A stretch of 64,000 bases of DNA, from the NCBI GenBank assembly GCA_004154925.1, contig QJNS01000152.1:124001-188000 (forward strand). Direction: 5' to 3'. The translations under genes and the position numbers were made by a program. The notes under the pieces are model-generated. The model was not told the origin of the DNA. It was given only the letters and a program-made list of their open reading frames with translations, and did not search any database. Below are positions 13,386-25,699 of this stretch, piece by piece; the first letter of the stretch is position 1; each line of letters begins with the position of its first letter. This DNA is from Monosporascus cannonballus. Taxonomy: Eukaryota > Ascomycota > Sordariomycetes > Xylariales.

Positions 13386-14454
13386 AGACCCTTGTTTTAC
13401 GATATATCGCTTAAATAAAAAGAAAACCTTTTTTAAATTAATTTAACGTAATTTTTACAATTATAACAATAAAAAATAGCCTAATTAATTAACTGAAGTA
13501 TTAAAAATAAACCGCATATATATTAAATATATTAAATATCTTCTGATTATTATTTCTTCCTTATTGTTGCCACAATAATAAATGTTATAATAATAAACTT
13601 GTATTTTATATTTTACAGGTTTATTTTTATTATTAAATTCGTATATTAAAAACTTTTTTTTGATCCGTATAATAAATTTATATATATTTTAATTTAAAGA
13701 AATAAATACGATATTAACGTTTAATAGCACGCAATAATAATTATTATTATTATTATTAATATTGATAATATAGTAAATATATTTTATTTTTAAATAATTC
13801 TACATAAATTTAATAATAATAATTATAAAATATTCTTTTAATTCTTTTAATACGTACTTTACGGTTATTACTTATATTTGCGAAATATGCCATATATGTA
13901 TTAATGTTAATGCTATAATTATTAATGTCAACGCCGTTATAATATAATTGCCGTAACCGTATTCATATTTACTTTTACGCCCGGTACGCCTGTATTTACG
14001 CCCGTTTTTATTACGCCTATACCTTTTACGCCTCCCGTTTTACCCGCATCTGTTATTCCGGCAGCCAACTACCAACGTACGCGTTTAATACATAACGCGT
14101 ATTACGCCGAACCTGATTTAAAATACTTACGTTTTACGTTAATAAGTAAAAATGTTAATAGATATTTGGACTTTGCCGTAAATATTTATTATTAACGTTA
14201 TATTTTCAAACATATTTTTATTTTAAGGTATATTTTTTAATTTTTTACATATTTTTTTGTAAACTGTGAATTAACTCTACTTTCGCCTATTTATTTAATT
14301 TATCTTATTTCTATATTAAAAAAATTAATTATATAAAACGAATTCCGTGATTTATACATAATTATAAGTATTTGTTTTACAAAAAATTAAATATAATAAT
14401 ATATGATATTTGAATTTAAGAACGTAATCATTATAAATATATTATTAAGTTTGC

Positions 14455-14500
<46 letters not shown>

Positions 14501-14503
14501 TTT
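14455..14503. repeat. (TAA)n microsatellite
   Basis: About 15 uninterrupted AAT/TAA units occur directly before an AT-only stretch. The length is unusual against the background and would be prone to slippage. Confidence 0.9.
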
Positions 14504-15589
14504 TTTATTTTTTTTCAAAACAGAAAATCGTTTAAAAAATTGAATTTAATAAAATTATATATCTTATTATTTTTGTTATCATAACTTTTCGTAAATAGTC
14601 ACTGCACATGTTATAAATTAAAAATAATTTAAAGCATGTAGAAAAAGGTTTAAAATATAATTTTATTAATGTATAAATAAATATTTATAAGATAAGTAAA
14701 TATATTACACAAACAAATTTAAATTGAATTTTAAATAACTTTAACTATTTAAAATATTAGTATAAAACGACTTAATAATACTGTTTCGTTAGTTTTTTAT
14801 TAATTTATTTATTTATTAATCATTTTAAAATATATTTTAATTTTCGTTTAAATTTAATATACAATTATAAATTTAACGTTTAAGAATAATATTTTTTAAT
14901 TATATATTTCATTATACAGAGTTTAAGTTTTGTTTTAGAAAGTATTTCCATTCTTTTCGAATAATAGATTTTGTAATTAATCCTTTTAAAACAAATATTA
15001 TGATATATTTTTAGAAAACCGCCGTATTTTAAGATTATCGGCCAATAATAAATTGTTAACCATTATAAAACTCTTATTTTGTTATAGATTTTTGTAAATA
15101 TAATATTTAAAAAAGAATATAACTAAAATAGGGTAAAAGGCATATTTAAATAAATTATTATTATATATTAAATACATTTAATACGTTTTTAGTAAGTTTT
15201 TATTGTTTTAAAAAATGTTTATTATAATATTAAAAATATTTAAAAAATAATAATATTATTCATTAATTTAAAATTAATAATATTTCTTTGAACATATAAA
15301 AAGTGCGCAAAAATAAATTTCTTTTTTAAGTTATTCCGAAATATTTAAATATTTCAAGATTAATATACGTTTTTTTAATTTCTACATTCGTATAATTCTC
15401 TTAACTTTATAATAATTTTAATTATTTTATTTTATTTATTTTCATAATAAAAGATAAAGATATTATAGATAAATAATATGTAAATAAATGTATATTATTT
15501 TTTATAAGACTAAATACGGATTTTTTTAAACATAATAAAAATTTATAATATTATAATAAAGGTACATTTGGAATCTCTATAAAATTATA

Positions 15590-16090
15590 ATAATATATAC
15601 AGTTAATTTTTAGAAGATAAATTAAAATGTCTAAACCTTAATTAAAATTAGGAATTATTAACTTTTTGATATTATAGTTAACGTTATACCTTTATTACCT
15701 TATAATTATTCTAAACCTTAAATTAGGTATAATAATTAGTTCAGCATTATTTCGGCGATATACCGAAAGCAGGGTTTGATTTTTATAATGGCGGCTGTTA
15801 GTTAAAGAAAACCAGAAAGTAAACCGAAAAACTTTTAATTGTTAGCGTTTGGCAAGTAATCGACGTAAAAGGTCTAATTTCGTTATAAACTTATAAGGCG
15901 TAATAAAGCTTTAAAGGTCCTATATCTTATATAGGCTTGAAGTTAAAATGAATTTATTAAAAACAAGAAAGTAATTACGATGATATAGATAATTAATTTT
16001 TAGATAGTAAATTCAAATATTTTGCTTTTAATGAAAATTTAAAATTATTAATTGTTTGGTATTACAAATAACGCCGTAGTTTTATTACTT
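15590..16090. repeat. Small repeat-flanked unit, possibly TRIM-like
   Basis: Two diverged direct repeats of about 100 bp (about 15600-15710 and 15990-16090) share the block around TTAATTTTTAGA and a later stretch ending in TTTATTACCTTATAA or its variant. They flank about 290 bp of higher GC (15730-15950). The arrangement fits a very short LTR-like element without coding capacity, but no target-site duplication was found. It may equally be a fragment of something larger. Confidence 0.3.
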
Positions 16091-19000
16091 CATAAAGAAT
16101 TTTTCCAATTTTACATATATCATGTGTTTTTAAAAATTATTTGTAAAATATATATCATCGAAGTGTATTTTATATACAAAATCTTTAAAAGAATTATATT
16201 ATATTTACTTAACAAATATTAAATTAGATTGATTATTACATTTATAATATTTTAAATAAATATAATAATGAACTTAATAATATATATATATATAATTCAA
16301 ATTAATTGTTAAAGGGATTATCGTATATGTAAATATATAAATTATAATATTTCTATTTATCTATTTTTTAAAGAAATGATATATAAATCTTTATTTTAAA
16401 AGGATTTAGTTTAAATTTAATGTATTTAATCGAAGTTTTCTTTGTATTTAATGTTTTTAAGTATTTTAATATTTTTATAATAGTTTCTGTGAAAAGACTC
16501 TTTGAAAACAATATTGATGGAAGATTTTCAAAATTTTAAGCAACGTAGATTTTAATTAATTTTTATCAATTTTACATTTTTCTAGTATAGTGTTAAAATA
16601 TTTCCTGTTTTTTATAATATCGTTATTATAATTATTATGTAAAGATGTATAATTTTTTATAGTTTTATTTCATTATATATTAAAATAACGGCAATATCAA
16701 AATAAATGTTTTTAATTTTAATATAAGCTGAAAAACATTATATTATATCCGTGACTAATGACATTGTTTTAAATATAAACGTTCTGATTTTCGTGGTCGT
16801 TAAAATCTTTTCGTTTTTATAAATATTTATAGTTTTCTACTTTACTTTTTTGCTTTAAAAATTAAAACTATAAGCTTTTGCCAATTACTGGATAATTGTT
16901 CATTTATAAAAGTTTTAAGTTTAATTTTAAATATTAATCAATTATTAATATTATTCATGAATAGTTGAAATATATTTTTCGAAAGGTTTTATTAATATTC
17001 CGTTTATTGTAATTAATTTAGATTATGTTGATTAATTAATTTTTCATATTAAATATGAAACAATGTTTTAACTGTGTTTTTAAATTGTTTTTCGAATTAA
17101 ACATATTTTAAAAAATTACAAATTTATCATTAAATTTAATATTGTTTACACATTTTTTAATTTCAGAATTTTATTTATTTAATTAATTATTTATTATACT
17201 TCTGTATTAGATAATAACATTTGTTTTGTTCTTAAAGTTTTATATATATTATATAAATTATTCTATATTTTAAAAGTTTAGCAATATATTATTTTTTAGG
17301 AATTCGTTTTTTATAATCAATATAAATGACCTTTTTTAGTTAATAAAAAGTTTTAATAAAAGAAAATGTTGTACGTAAAAATAAATTTTCGGAATTCCGG
17401 TACTTATATTTAATTAATATAAAAAACTTGATATTTTATGTAATAACGAATATAAGATTTCACTTGTATTTTAAATATTTATGTTTTCTGTTTTTGGTAT
17501 TTTTAAATAATAGATTTATATATTATATACGTAGATTTCAAAGTCATTTCACTTTAAATATTTAATATTCGGGTTAATTCTAACCGACTTATATTAACGA
17601 AAATATTATTGAAATTAACGATTATATATTTTATACGGTATAAATATATTATATATTTAATTCACATTTATATTTTGTAATTACGTTATTTCCTTCATGA
17701 TAATCAGTGCCAAGTTTGTACCGAATTATATTTTGAATATTAATTTGAAATTTGTATTAACTGGTTTTAATTATATATTTATAAATTTTTATAAATGCTT
17801 TGATATATAGGAAAATGTTTGATTTAATATATTTTTAATGTATTATTGTTAATATTTCGTAAATTTAAATATTATAATTATTTCGTTATCGTTATGTTAT
17901 TTAATTTTATGTATTTAGAATGTTCTATACTTATATATTGAATATTCGAAAATTGTAAAAATTTAAGAATTTTGTAAAAGAATAATTGATTATAAAAATA
18001 TAAAATTGTTTTGTTATATTTATTTTAAATTACACAAAAGTATAAAAAGTTATTGTAAATTATAATATACATAAATATTTTTAGCTATTTTGTTAATACG
18101 ATTTAGAAGTTAAGATTTATACTTTATGTTGTAAATGTATTTAAAACCTATATTTACAAACATAAATTTTACATTTTAAACTTAAGAAACCGTTAATAAT
18201 AATATTTTTTATATTGTTTTCAAATACTTATAACATTATAAGTGTGAAATATTTATATTTCAAATATTAAATGGGTTTTATTTGTATATAAAAACTTAAA
18301 TTATTGGGCAATTAATATTACTTTTTTACATTTTGTTAATTATTAAAAATATTTGACTAATAAAATACCGGTTTATATTTTACGAGATTTAAATTATAAA
18401 TATAAACATAGTTTTGAAAAATTACATTATTTTTAATTTTATATTTTTTAAGAAAACGTTGATATTATAATTTCAATACCTATAGTCTATAATAAAAGTT
18501 TTAAAGTACTATTAACGTAATAACTTGTTATGATTATAATGTTTTAAATAATAAAATTATATTTTAATCATTTATTATTTAATAGTGTTAATCGCCAAGG
18601 AAACGGCTTTTATTTTTATTGTTTATTCCGTAGTATTTAATATTAAAATATTTAAAATTTAATTAATATTATAATAATATTATCTCATTAAACTCTATTA
18701 TTAATCCATAATTTTCTAAATTTTTGAAAAAACGTTTTTTGTATTTAAAAAATCTAAAAACTTTAAAACGGAATCCTTTAGTCTCTTTGATATAAAAAAT
18801 AGGTTTGGAATATATTTTCATAAATCCTATTTAACAAATTTTATATATAATTATTTTCGTAATTATATCACTAAATATAAGATATTTATCGAGCTTTTAT
18901 AAAAATCTATTATTTAATATAAAAATCTACAAATATCTTTAACTTGTTTATTAAACCATTTAAAGCAAAGAAAACGAAATTAAATAATAGTATTATATAT

Positions 19001-19577
19001 ATTTCAAAAAAGAATTTATTATTTAAAATTACGAAGGTTTTGAAAATTTTAATTTTCATCGTTTATATATTTTCGTAATATAAAGCAAAAAATAATTATG
19101 AAATTATTTACAAAGTTTTAATGAATGTTTTAAAAGTATTTTCCTAAATCAATATCATTAATATACGTTATATTCAACCGAAAACAAACGTTTTATTAAA
19201 ATCTTTAAGAATATATTTTTAATAAATAGTTTATTAATTTTTTAAACCTTAAACGCCTTAATATAAATATACACGAAAACCTTTATTTAATATTATTAAT
19301 TACATCTTGTATCATTTAATTTCATAAAATATATAATTTTACGGTATTCTTCGTATATCGTATTAATAATATTTAATTCAAAAGACAATGTTAATGTATT
19401 AATATTTCAAGTAAATTTTAAATCGTAATCTGTTTCTAAATTATTAAATTAATTTATACCTTTTTACACCCTGTATTTCTATTATAATATTTACTTAAAT
19501 ATAAATATATTTATTTTTATTTTCGAAGTTTTTGAAATTTATATTTAATATTTTATTAAAAAATATATAGAATTAGT

Positions 19578-19789
19578 TGTAAGATAATGGACAGCTGTAA
19601 GCTTGGGTAAGGTGATCTCCGACCAATCGCAAAACGTATTTCAAAAAATAAGTATATTAAGTTATTTTTATCTAGCATTTTCTATTTGCTGCTAGATAGT
19701 GGATTTATATAAGTATATAGGGCGGTAATTAATCGGTAACTGGTTGGTTACGACCTTTATTTTTATATGGGCTATATTCTTATAATTAT
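19578..19789 (-). repeat. 3' LTR of element A
   Basis: It begins TGTAAGATAATGG on the plus strand and aligns over its full length with 49498-49709, including CGTATTTCAAAAA and TATATTAAGTTATTT. The inner border carries a purine-rich run (GGAG preceded by A6 on the minus strand) that fits a polypurine tract. Confidence 0.75.
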
Positions 19790-22199
19790 TCTCCTTTTTT
19801 AAATTTTTAATTTGTTATAACGGGTTTCGTAAATTTGGTTACGTATACTTACCGATAATTCCATATTATATTATATTGTACGTATTTGCCGTAATAATTA
19901 ATACGTACCACATTACGTACTTAATTATATTCCGTTTCGTCTTTTATTATAATCTGTCTTTTAACTTTATTAGATTTATTTTTTTTCTTTTGCGCCTATA
20001 TTTTTATTTCTATTGCATATCCGTTTTGTTCGATTTCCTGTTTTTTATTCTTATTTTGTCTTTTTCGTTTATTTTGCGTATAATCTCCCTTTGTTATATT
20101 TTCTTTTTTGTAAAAAGTTTTAAAAAACGTAATATTTTAATATTAATAATAATTAAGATTTTTTTAATGTCATTTCTTCGACGCCGACAATAAAATAAAT
20201 ATTAATTATACTACGAGCAATAATAAGCCGTATTATATTTACGTAACATAATCTTATTTCCATTACCGTACGATTTATATTTAAATTCCGGACGTTTTGA
20301 ACTATGTTATAATTAATTATTATTATAAAGCTTTTCGTACGATAAATAATTATTTCAAAAATTATTAATATTACCGTTTAATTTTTATTCAAATTCCGAT
20401 CGTTTTTAAAGGTATTGCCTAAACGATCTTTTAATTCGGTATCGATAATTAGAAATTAATTAACGAATTCGAAAAGGTTCGTATTATAAATACCTAATAC
20501 GAACGTTCAGATATATTTGTATTCGATTATCGATTTAACGTTTTTCGCAAGGCCGAATTCGCCTTTAAGGCGTTTATTATTAAAAAATAAATATTTTGTT
20601 AATATATTAAAAATCAATTTCCAATTATTCGTTATAATTACGAAAATCTTATTATAATCCCGTTTTATAAGTTTATAAATTTAAATCCTTTTTATAAATA
20701 TTACCATTTCTTTCTTATTATTCCGTAATTAATATTAATTAAGCGTAATTTCAAAATACTCTTATAAATACAGCGACTTTCGAAAGCCGTTATACCGTTA
20801 CGTTTCCCGTTTACCCACATTTTCTGCCCGTCTTTCGACGTCTTAACGAAACTTTAATACTTATTGATGTTTATAATTAAAAAACGGTTTTATCCGGCAA
20901 AGCTATTATTAAACCTAAATATATTAAATGTTATAAAAACGATGCCTTATTTTCAATTAATAACAAATTATATTCCGATTATTTAAGCCCTGTCTTTTAT
21001 CAAAAATAAAACGTTTTTAAATCTTTTTCAGATTTTACGCTTAATACATTTAATAACCTTATCCGCCTTTTGCCGCTATGTATTTTCCGATTAAACTCCC
21101 ATTTTCGTATATTAATTTTCTTTAATATATTTTTTAAAAGCTAATTAACGTAAAGCTTAATAACTAAACGCAAAATCTTGTTTTCGGGGTAAAAGTTCGA
21201 TTTTTTTTAATATCCCTTATCGGTTTCCAATCGATATACAATAAAATAATTATTCGCTAAAAATTTAAAAATAATTATATAATTAAGTAATATTTTAATA
21301 TTATTATTTTAATTTTATCTGTATTTATTTTTCCTAATTCTATAATTATTAAGCCATTAATCTTTAATTAGGCCATTATTATTTTACGGTTTTTCGGTCG
21401 TCCTATGTTATATATATATATCTAATTTTCTTTTCAAAATGTTATAATATCTTAATTAGGTATTCGAAATACGTTTCGGGCTTGTACGTATTATAATCGG
21501 TGGGCTAACCTTTTTATTTACTTAAATATTGGCGTTATTTCCGGTTATTTCGGTAACGGATAGTATCCTTTATTACTTATTTTTCTTATTTTTTTTACCA
21601 AATTTAATAACAGTATTTAAAAGTTACTTAATTTCCAATTATATTGCGGTTCTAATAAAAATACCGGGAATATATTATATATCCATTGATATTTAGTAAA
21701 AAATAATTTTATACGCCTGGAAATTTATTTGTTTTTTAATTAAAACTTAAATATTAATAAATACGAATATTTTATTCTTAGACCTGAATTTTTAATTAAT
21801 AAATTTATCTATTGCTTTAATTAAAATCTCATAGGTGTATAACGTTAATTATAATACTTTCTTTAAGTTCTTACTGCTTTTTCTTAATATTTATATATTA
21901 TTTAATAAATAACTGTTATGTTTTCGAAATACTCCTTAACTCCTTATACCTATTCATTAAACCTTTTTAAAAGGTATTTTATTATTTTTAAATAATATCC
22001 ATATAAACCTTTAAACGGAAAACGGCTAATAAATACGTTCTACATATTATTTTATACGAATTTCGTATTTTGTAATAACTTTATTTAATTATTTTAATAT
22101 TTATTAATATAATTACGGAAATAATATTTTAAACCCTGATTAATACGTTCCGTTTACGTAACGTTTTAGAAATAATAAGCGGTTAATATTTGCTGCTTT
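19790..22199 (-). other. 3' internal region of element A, no intact frame
   Basis: This lies between the 3' LTR and the integrase relic of element A. A forward open frame at 19876-20193 is only phenylalanine, isoleucine and tyrosine, the composition expected when RIP DNA happens to lack stops, so I do not treat it as a gene. Integrase C-terminal sequence is expected here but not recognisable. Confidence 0.45.
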
Positions 22200-22580
22200 A
22201 TTTTTCATTTTTTATAAAATTTCGCTTATAATTAATTCGTTAATAATTTGTTTTGATTATTAATAATTCCGGGTAGCATATCGAATTTATATTCGACCTC
22301 GTTATAAAACAGTCGAGCTATTTCGGTTACGGTTAAGGTTTTAACCGCAAAGATAAATAATCTTAATTTCGTAAAGCGGTCGACGATTACTAGAATTACG
22401 TTATACTTTAGCTTATCTATACCTAGGCTTTTAAGAAACTCTATAATAAAATTTAACGAAACTTTTTGGAAAAGTTACTTAAGTAACAATAAGGGCTGCA
22501 ATTATCCGTATGGTTTATAACGTAATTTTATTACGCTTTAATAATTTGGATGTTGTTTGGTATATTTTCGGATATCGTTC
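22200..22580 (-). pseudogene. Integrase relic of element A (zinc-binding end and catalytic core)
   Basis: Translating the minus strand leftward from about 22580 gives traces of the integrase HHCC/core junction: a K-x-YG-x-LQPL-like stretch, then FLKSLGIDKLKYNVILVIVD followed by RFTKL, and a later EIARLFYNEV. These correspond to the segment around the first catalytic Asp of a Ty3/gypsy integrase. Several stops remain, mostly TAA or TAG explainable as RIP of CAA, CAG or TGG. The zinc-binding part is interrupted by the solo LTR at 22587 and continues at 22994. Confidence 0.65.
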
Positions 22581-22586
22581 GTTATA

Positions 22587-22993
22587 TGTTATGACCTAAC
22601 GATCTTGGCTTCCTTGTGGACGGTCGGGCCCACGAAAAAGACAAGCCCCGACCACCGCCAAGAAGTCACGTGACCGGCTCAAAGGTCTCAAGGTGCCAAG
22701 CACCTTGAGCCCCTTGAGCCGGCAAAGGGGCTCAAAGGGCTCAATGGGCTCAAGGGTTTGAACCGCTTAAGCACCTTGAGCCAGAACGAGGATATATACG
22801 CTCATTATTTCCATAGTCTAGATAGCACCAGCTTGCAACACTTATCAATAACAATTCGTTACCCAACGCACCCTTGGTATTACGAGACGTAACACGATTA
22901 CTGTCTCTATTGCTCAGATTCCCACGATACTCCTGCCAACATAAACCCGTACGACTAAGGTTTAATAGTTGGTTAAACCCCCTAGCCGTCATA
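22587..22993 (+). mobile_element. Solo LTR inserted in the integrase gene of element A
   Basis: This is a 407-bp LTR starting TGTTATGACCTAACG and ending CCGTCATA (read as CCGTCACA before RIP), with a perfect 5-bp TTATA duplication on both sides (22582-22586 and 22994-22998). The integrase sequence of element A continues on either side, so the LTR is an insertion. It is far less mutated than its surroundings and keeps GC-rich tandem-like CTTGAGCC and GGCTCAAAG motifs. It belongs to the same LTR family as those of B, C and D. No internal region is present, which is the usual product of LTR-LTR recombination. Confidence 0.85.
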
Positions 22994-24739
22994 TTATATT
23001 TTCTTAATAAAAATTTCTAGTTATTAATTTTAACATACGGATATATTCCATATATTCTACTATTAAATCATTATAGTACTAATTAATTAATTACTTCCGT
23101 AAAGCGCCTTATAACAGTATTACAAATTTATCCTAATAATATAAAACCTTATTTAAATTTAAAAAACATTTTTCTTTTATTCCGGTTTAATATTTAATCA
23201 TCCGTATTAATTTTATAATATTTAAATCTTTGATTTATAACTTTCCAACCTAATCGTAAAATTATCGGGAAATCTTCGGCTAAAATACCGTTTCGGCTTT
23301 AAATAGTTTTTCTGCTAAAAGACGTAAAACGTACTAGTTATTAATAATAATTTTAATACTAATTTTATCTTTCCTAAATTTCTCGAAATCCGATTATAAT
23401 ACGGTCGTAATTTGCGGTTGCTGTTATTTAACTATTAATCCTATTATTATTGCAATTTGCGTTTATATTATTGTTCGTACACAATAAGTTCGGCAGATAT
23501 ATAATTTATTGCTCTTTCTTTTTTTTAAAAAGGTTTTTATAATTATATAACGAAGGTTTTTTGCTGTTTTTATGCGAATAATAAATATTTAAATTTTCGT
23601 TACTTAAAATTTATCTGGAAATTTTGTAACGAACGAATTTTCAGTTACTTTTATAAGGCCTTTTGCTTTCTTATAATGCTTTAAGTTGCGTTATATGTTT
23701 ATAACTATTTTTCGTACGTTTTTCAGCATATTATTTATAAATTCGAATTTCTTAAATAATATAAGGATTACGTTTTTATACGCGATTTCACTTCATATGT
23801 AAATCCGGCATTTGGATAATTTATTCGCCAAATTGGCGGCGTCTAATTGGTATTAGATCTTAAAATCAAATTACATAAGGTAATAAATTTATCGGGCTAA
23901 TTTTTCCTTAACGTTAGGTACCGCCACCTTTATTATATCTTTTAGCATTGTGTGATCGGTAAGTGTTAAGAAAATTTTCTTCGTATTTTTAAAGTATTAC
24001 CGTTAATATCTCAGGTTTTTTATAATCGCCAATAAATTTTATTATTTTATAATTTATCGTTTTTCGGTTGGACTTAATTTTTGCGATTAATATGTAATTA
24101 AACGTTAATACTTTTTCGTATTTTATAAAAATATCTCTTATATAACTTTTACCGTAGCGTTTTGTTTCAACTTTAACATTTTTGACTTTATTCTAGTATC
24201 GGAAAATGGTTATTAACTAAAAGGCATTTTTTAATTTATAAAACGCCTTTTTAATTTTTTTTGAATTATTAGAATTTTATTATTTTATTTTCGCCTTACG
24301 TTCCTTTTAAAAGCCTAATAATAAGTTCGGTAATATACAAATAATAAAGGATAAATTTCCGATAAAGCTTTGTAAATCCCAAAAATACTTATATATTATA
24401 AATTAATTTTGGCTTTGACCATGCTTCGATAATATCGATTTATTAACAATTTATTTCCAAGCCGTAAGTATTAATTATAAAGTTTATGAATTTTATTTTT
24501 TTAAAAGAAAATTCGTATTTAAACGTTTTAATAAATAATTAATATTATAATAACCGTTTATAAACTAACTGAAGATATTTCGCATGTTTTCTTTCGTTAT
24601 TCAAATAAATAAGTATATGATTTAAATATATGACGTATATATAATTAATTAATCCAGTTAATGCCTTTTATATATAGACTTAAAACGTAACCGGCGCGTT
24701 AATAAGGTTAAATAATATAACCGTATATTTAAACTGCCC

Positions 24740-24980
24740 ATGCCGCGTTCGAAAAACAATTTTTTACTAATTACCCTTTTTAATATTAATACGATAATAA
24801 GTATTCTTAAATTTAATTTTCAAAAATATCTTAATTAATTTTAAACGATTTATTATTTTTAAGATTAAATGTAAAAGATATCGGTTTTTTATCGTTACTC
24901 GATTTAATCCGTTATAATCGACGTATAATCGAAAATTGCCGTCCCTTTTGTGTATAAATAATATTAATACTTTGACGTCC
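24740..24980 (-). pseudogene. Reverse transcriptase relic of element A
   Basis: On the minus strand, after allowing for RIP stops, the sequence shows the gypsy reverse transcriptase signature around DYRGLN-x-VTIKNRYPLPLI in degraded form (VDY...LNRVTIKNRY...). This fixes the orientation of element A and its class. It is non-functional. Confidence 0.7.
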
Positions 24981-25272
24981 GTTTTCGAATGACGTATTCG
25001 GCTTACCTTTAGGTTTTTGCGAATGTATTTTTCGAATATTTTTTAAGCGTTCGAAATAAGGTAAATTAGATCGAATAAAGGCATTTTCCCGGGGATCAGG
25101 TTTATTACATATTTTGCTTCTAGCGATTAAAATATTGTTTTCGTTATTTTTTCGGAATATATTCGCCGAAAATTCTTTAGGCTTATAGGGAGGTTAATTA
25201 CCCCTTATTCCTGCTATTCCCCGAATTCCGGTATATTTAGTTTTTCGGGTAAGCCTATTAAGTTAACAGTAT

Positions 25273-25660
25273 TGTCATGGTTTAACGAGCCACGGTCCCC
25301 AGAAACGGTCTGTCATAACCTAACCACAAATGCGCGATAGGGCAGGTCACGTGATGGATTACCAACTTACTGGTGGTAAGCCAGTGAGCCGGATTACCAA
25401 ATTACTGGTAATAAGCTAATAAGCCAAATTATTAACTTACTGATAATAATCCAGTTAATAAAAATAAAAGATATATACTTAATATTTCTATAATTTGGAT
25501 AATATTAATTTAAAATAATATTTCATTATTCAAAATATTTTTGATATTACATAACGTAATAAGATTATTATATTTATTATTTCAATTTTTACGATATGTT
25601 TATTAATATTAATTCGGATAATTAAAATTTAATAATTAATTGAATTTTTTAACCGTTATA
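25273..25660 (+). repeat. 5' LTR of element D
   Basis: The first about 130 bp are almost unmutated (GC-normal, with CACGTGATGGATTACC), while the rest is heavily AT-shifted. The RIP gradient within one LTR is striking. It pairs with 47204-47592. Confidence 0.85.
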
Positions 25661-25699
25661 TATCATAAGTTTTTATTTAATAATAACTATTAATATTAT

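Larger units (their letters stand above)
9767..13390. other. Island of normal base composition with decayed genes between two RIP blocks
   Basis: Base composition switches sharply from very AT-rich to about even at 9767 and back at about 13390. The island has no long intact conserved gene. From about 9990 to 10200 and from 10690 to 11000 one forward frame looks protein-like but is interrupted by stops; I do not recognise these. Better supported relics are listed separately (11298-11960, 11909-12316, 12668-13220). A palindromic ATGGCGCCAT lies at 9819. The island could be a remnant of a larger mobile region, because two relic types in it (FluG/DUF3435-like and Myb/SANT-like) are common cargo of fungal giant elements. 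That is inference. Confidence 0.6.
13391..19577. other. AT-rich, RIP-like block with no readable gene
   Basis: Composition is as extreme as in the retroelements, but I could not align this stretch with elements A, B, C, D or F by eye. It contains a (TAA)n tract and a small repeat-flanked unit, listed separately. At about 13970-14060 an ACGCC-rich patch reads on the minus strand as a Gly-Val-rich repeat and may be the ghost of a repetitive protein; I would not call it a gene. All frames are full of stops. Confidence 0.5.

Noticed and set aside
14455..14503. CRISPR-like or centromeric tandem array
   Set aside because: It is a plain trinucleotide microsatellite; no spaced repeats are present, and CRISPR arrays are not expected in a fungal nucleus.
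19876..20193. 105-codon forward open frame rich in Phe, Ile and Tyr
   Set aside because: Composition is that of RIP DNA by chance free of stops, and it lies in the 3' region of element A on the wrong strand.
22750..22992. 80-codon minus-strand open frame
   Set aside because: It lies entirely in the solo LTR 22587-22993 and shows no protein motif.
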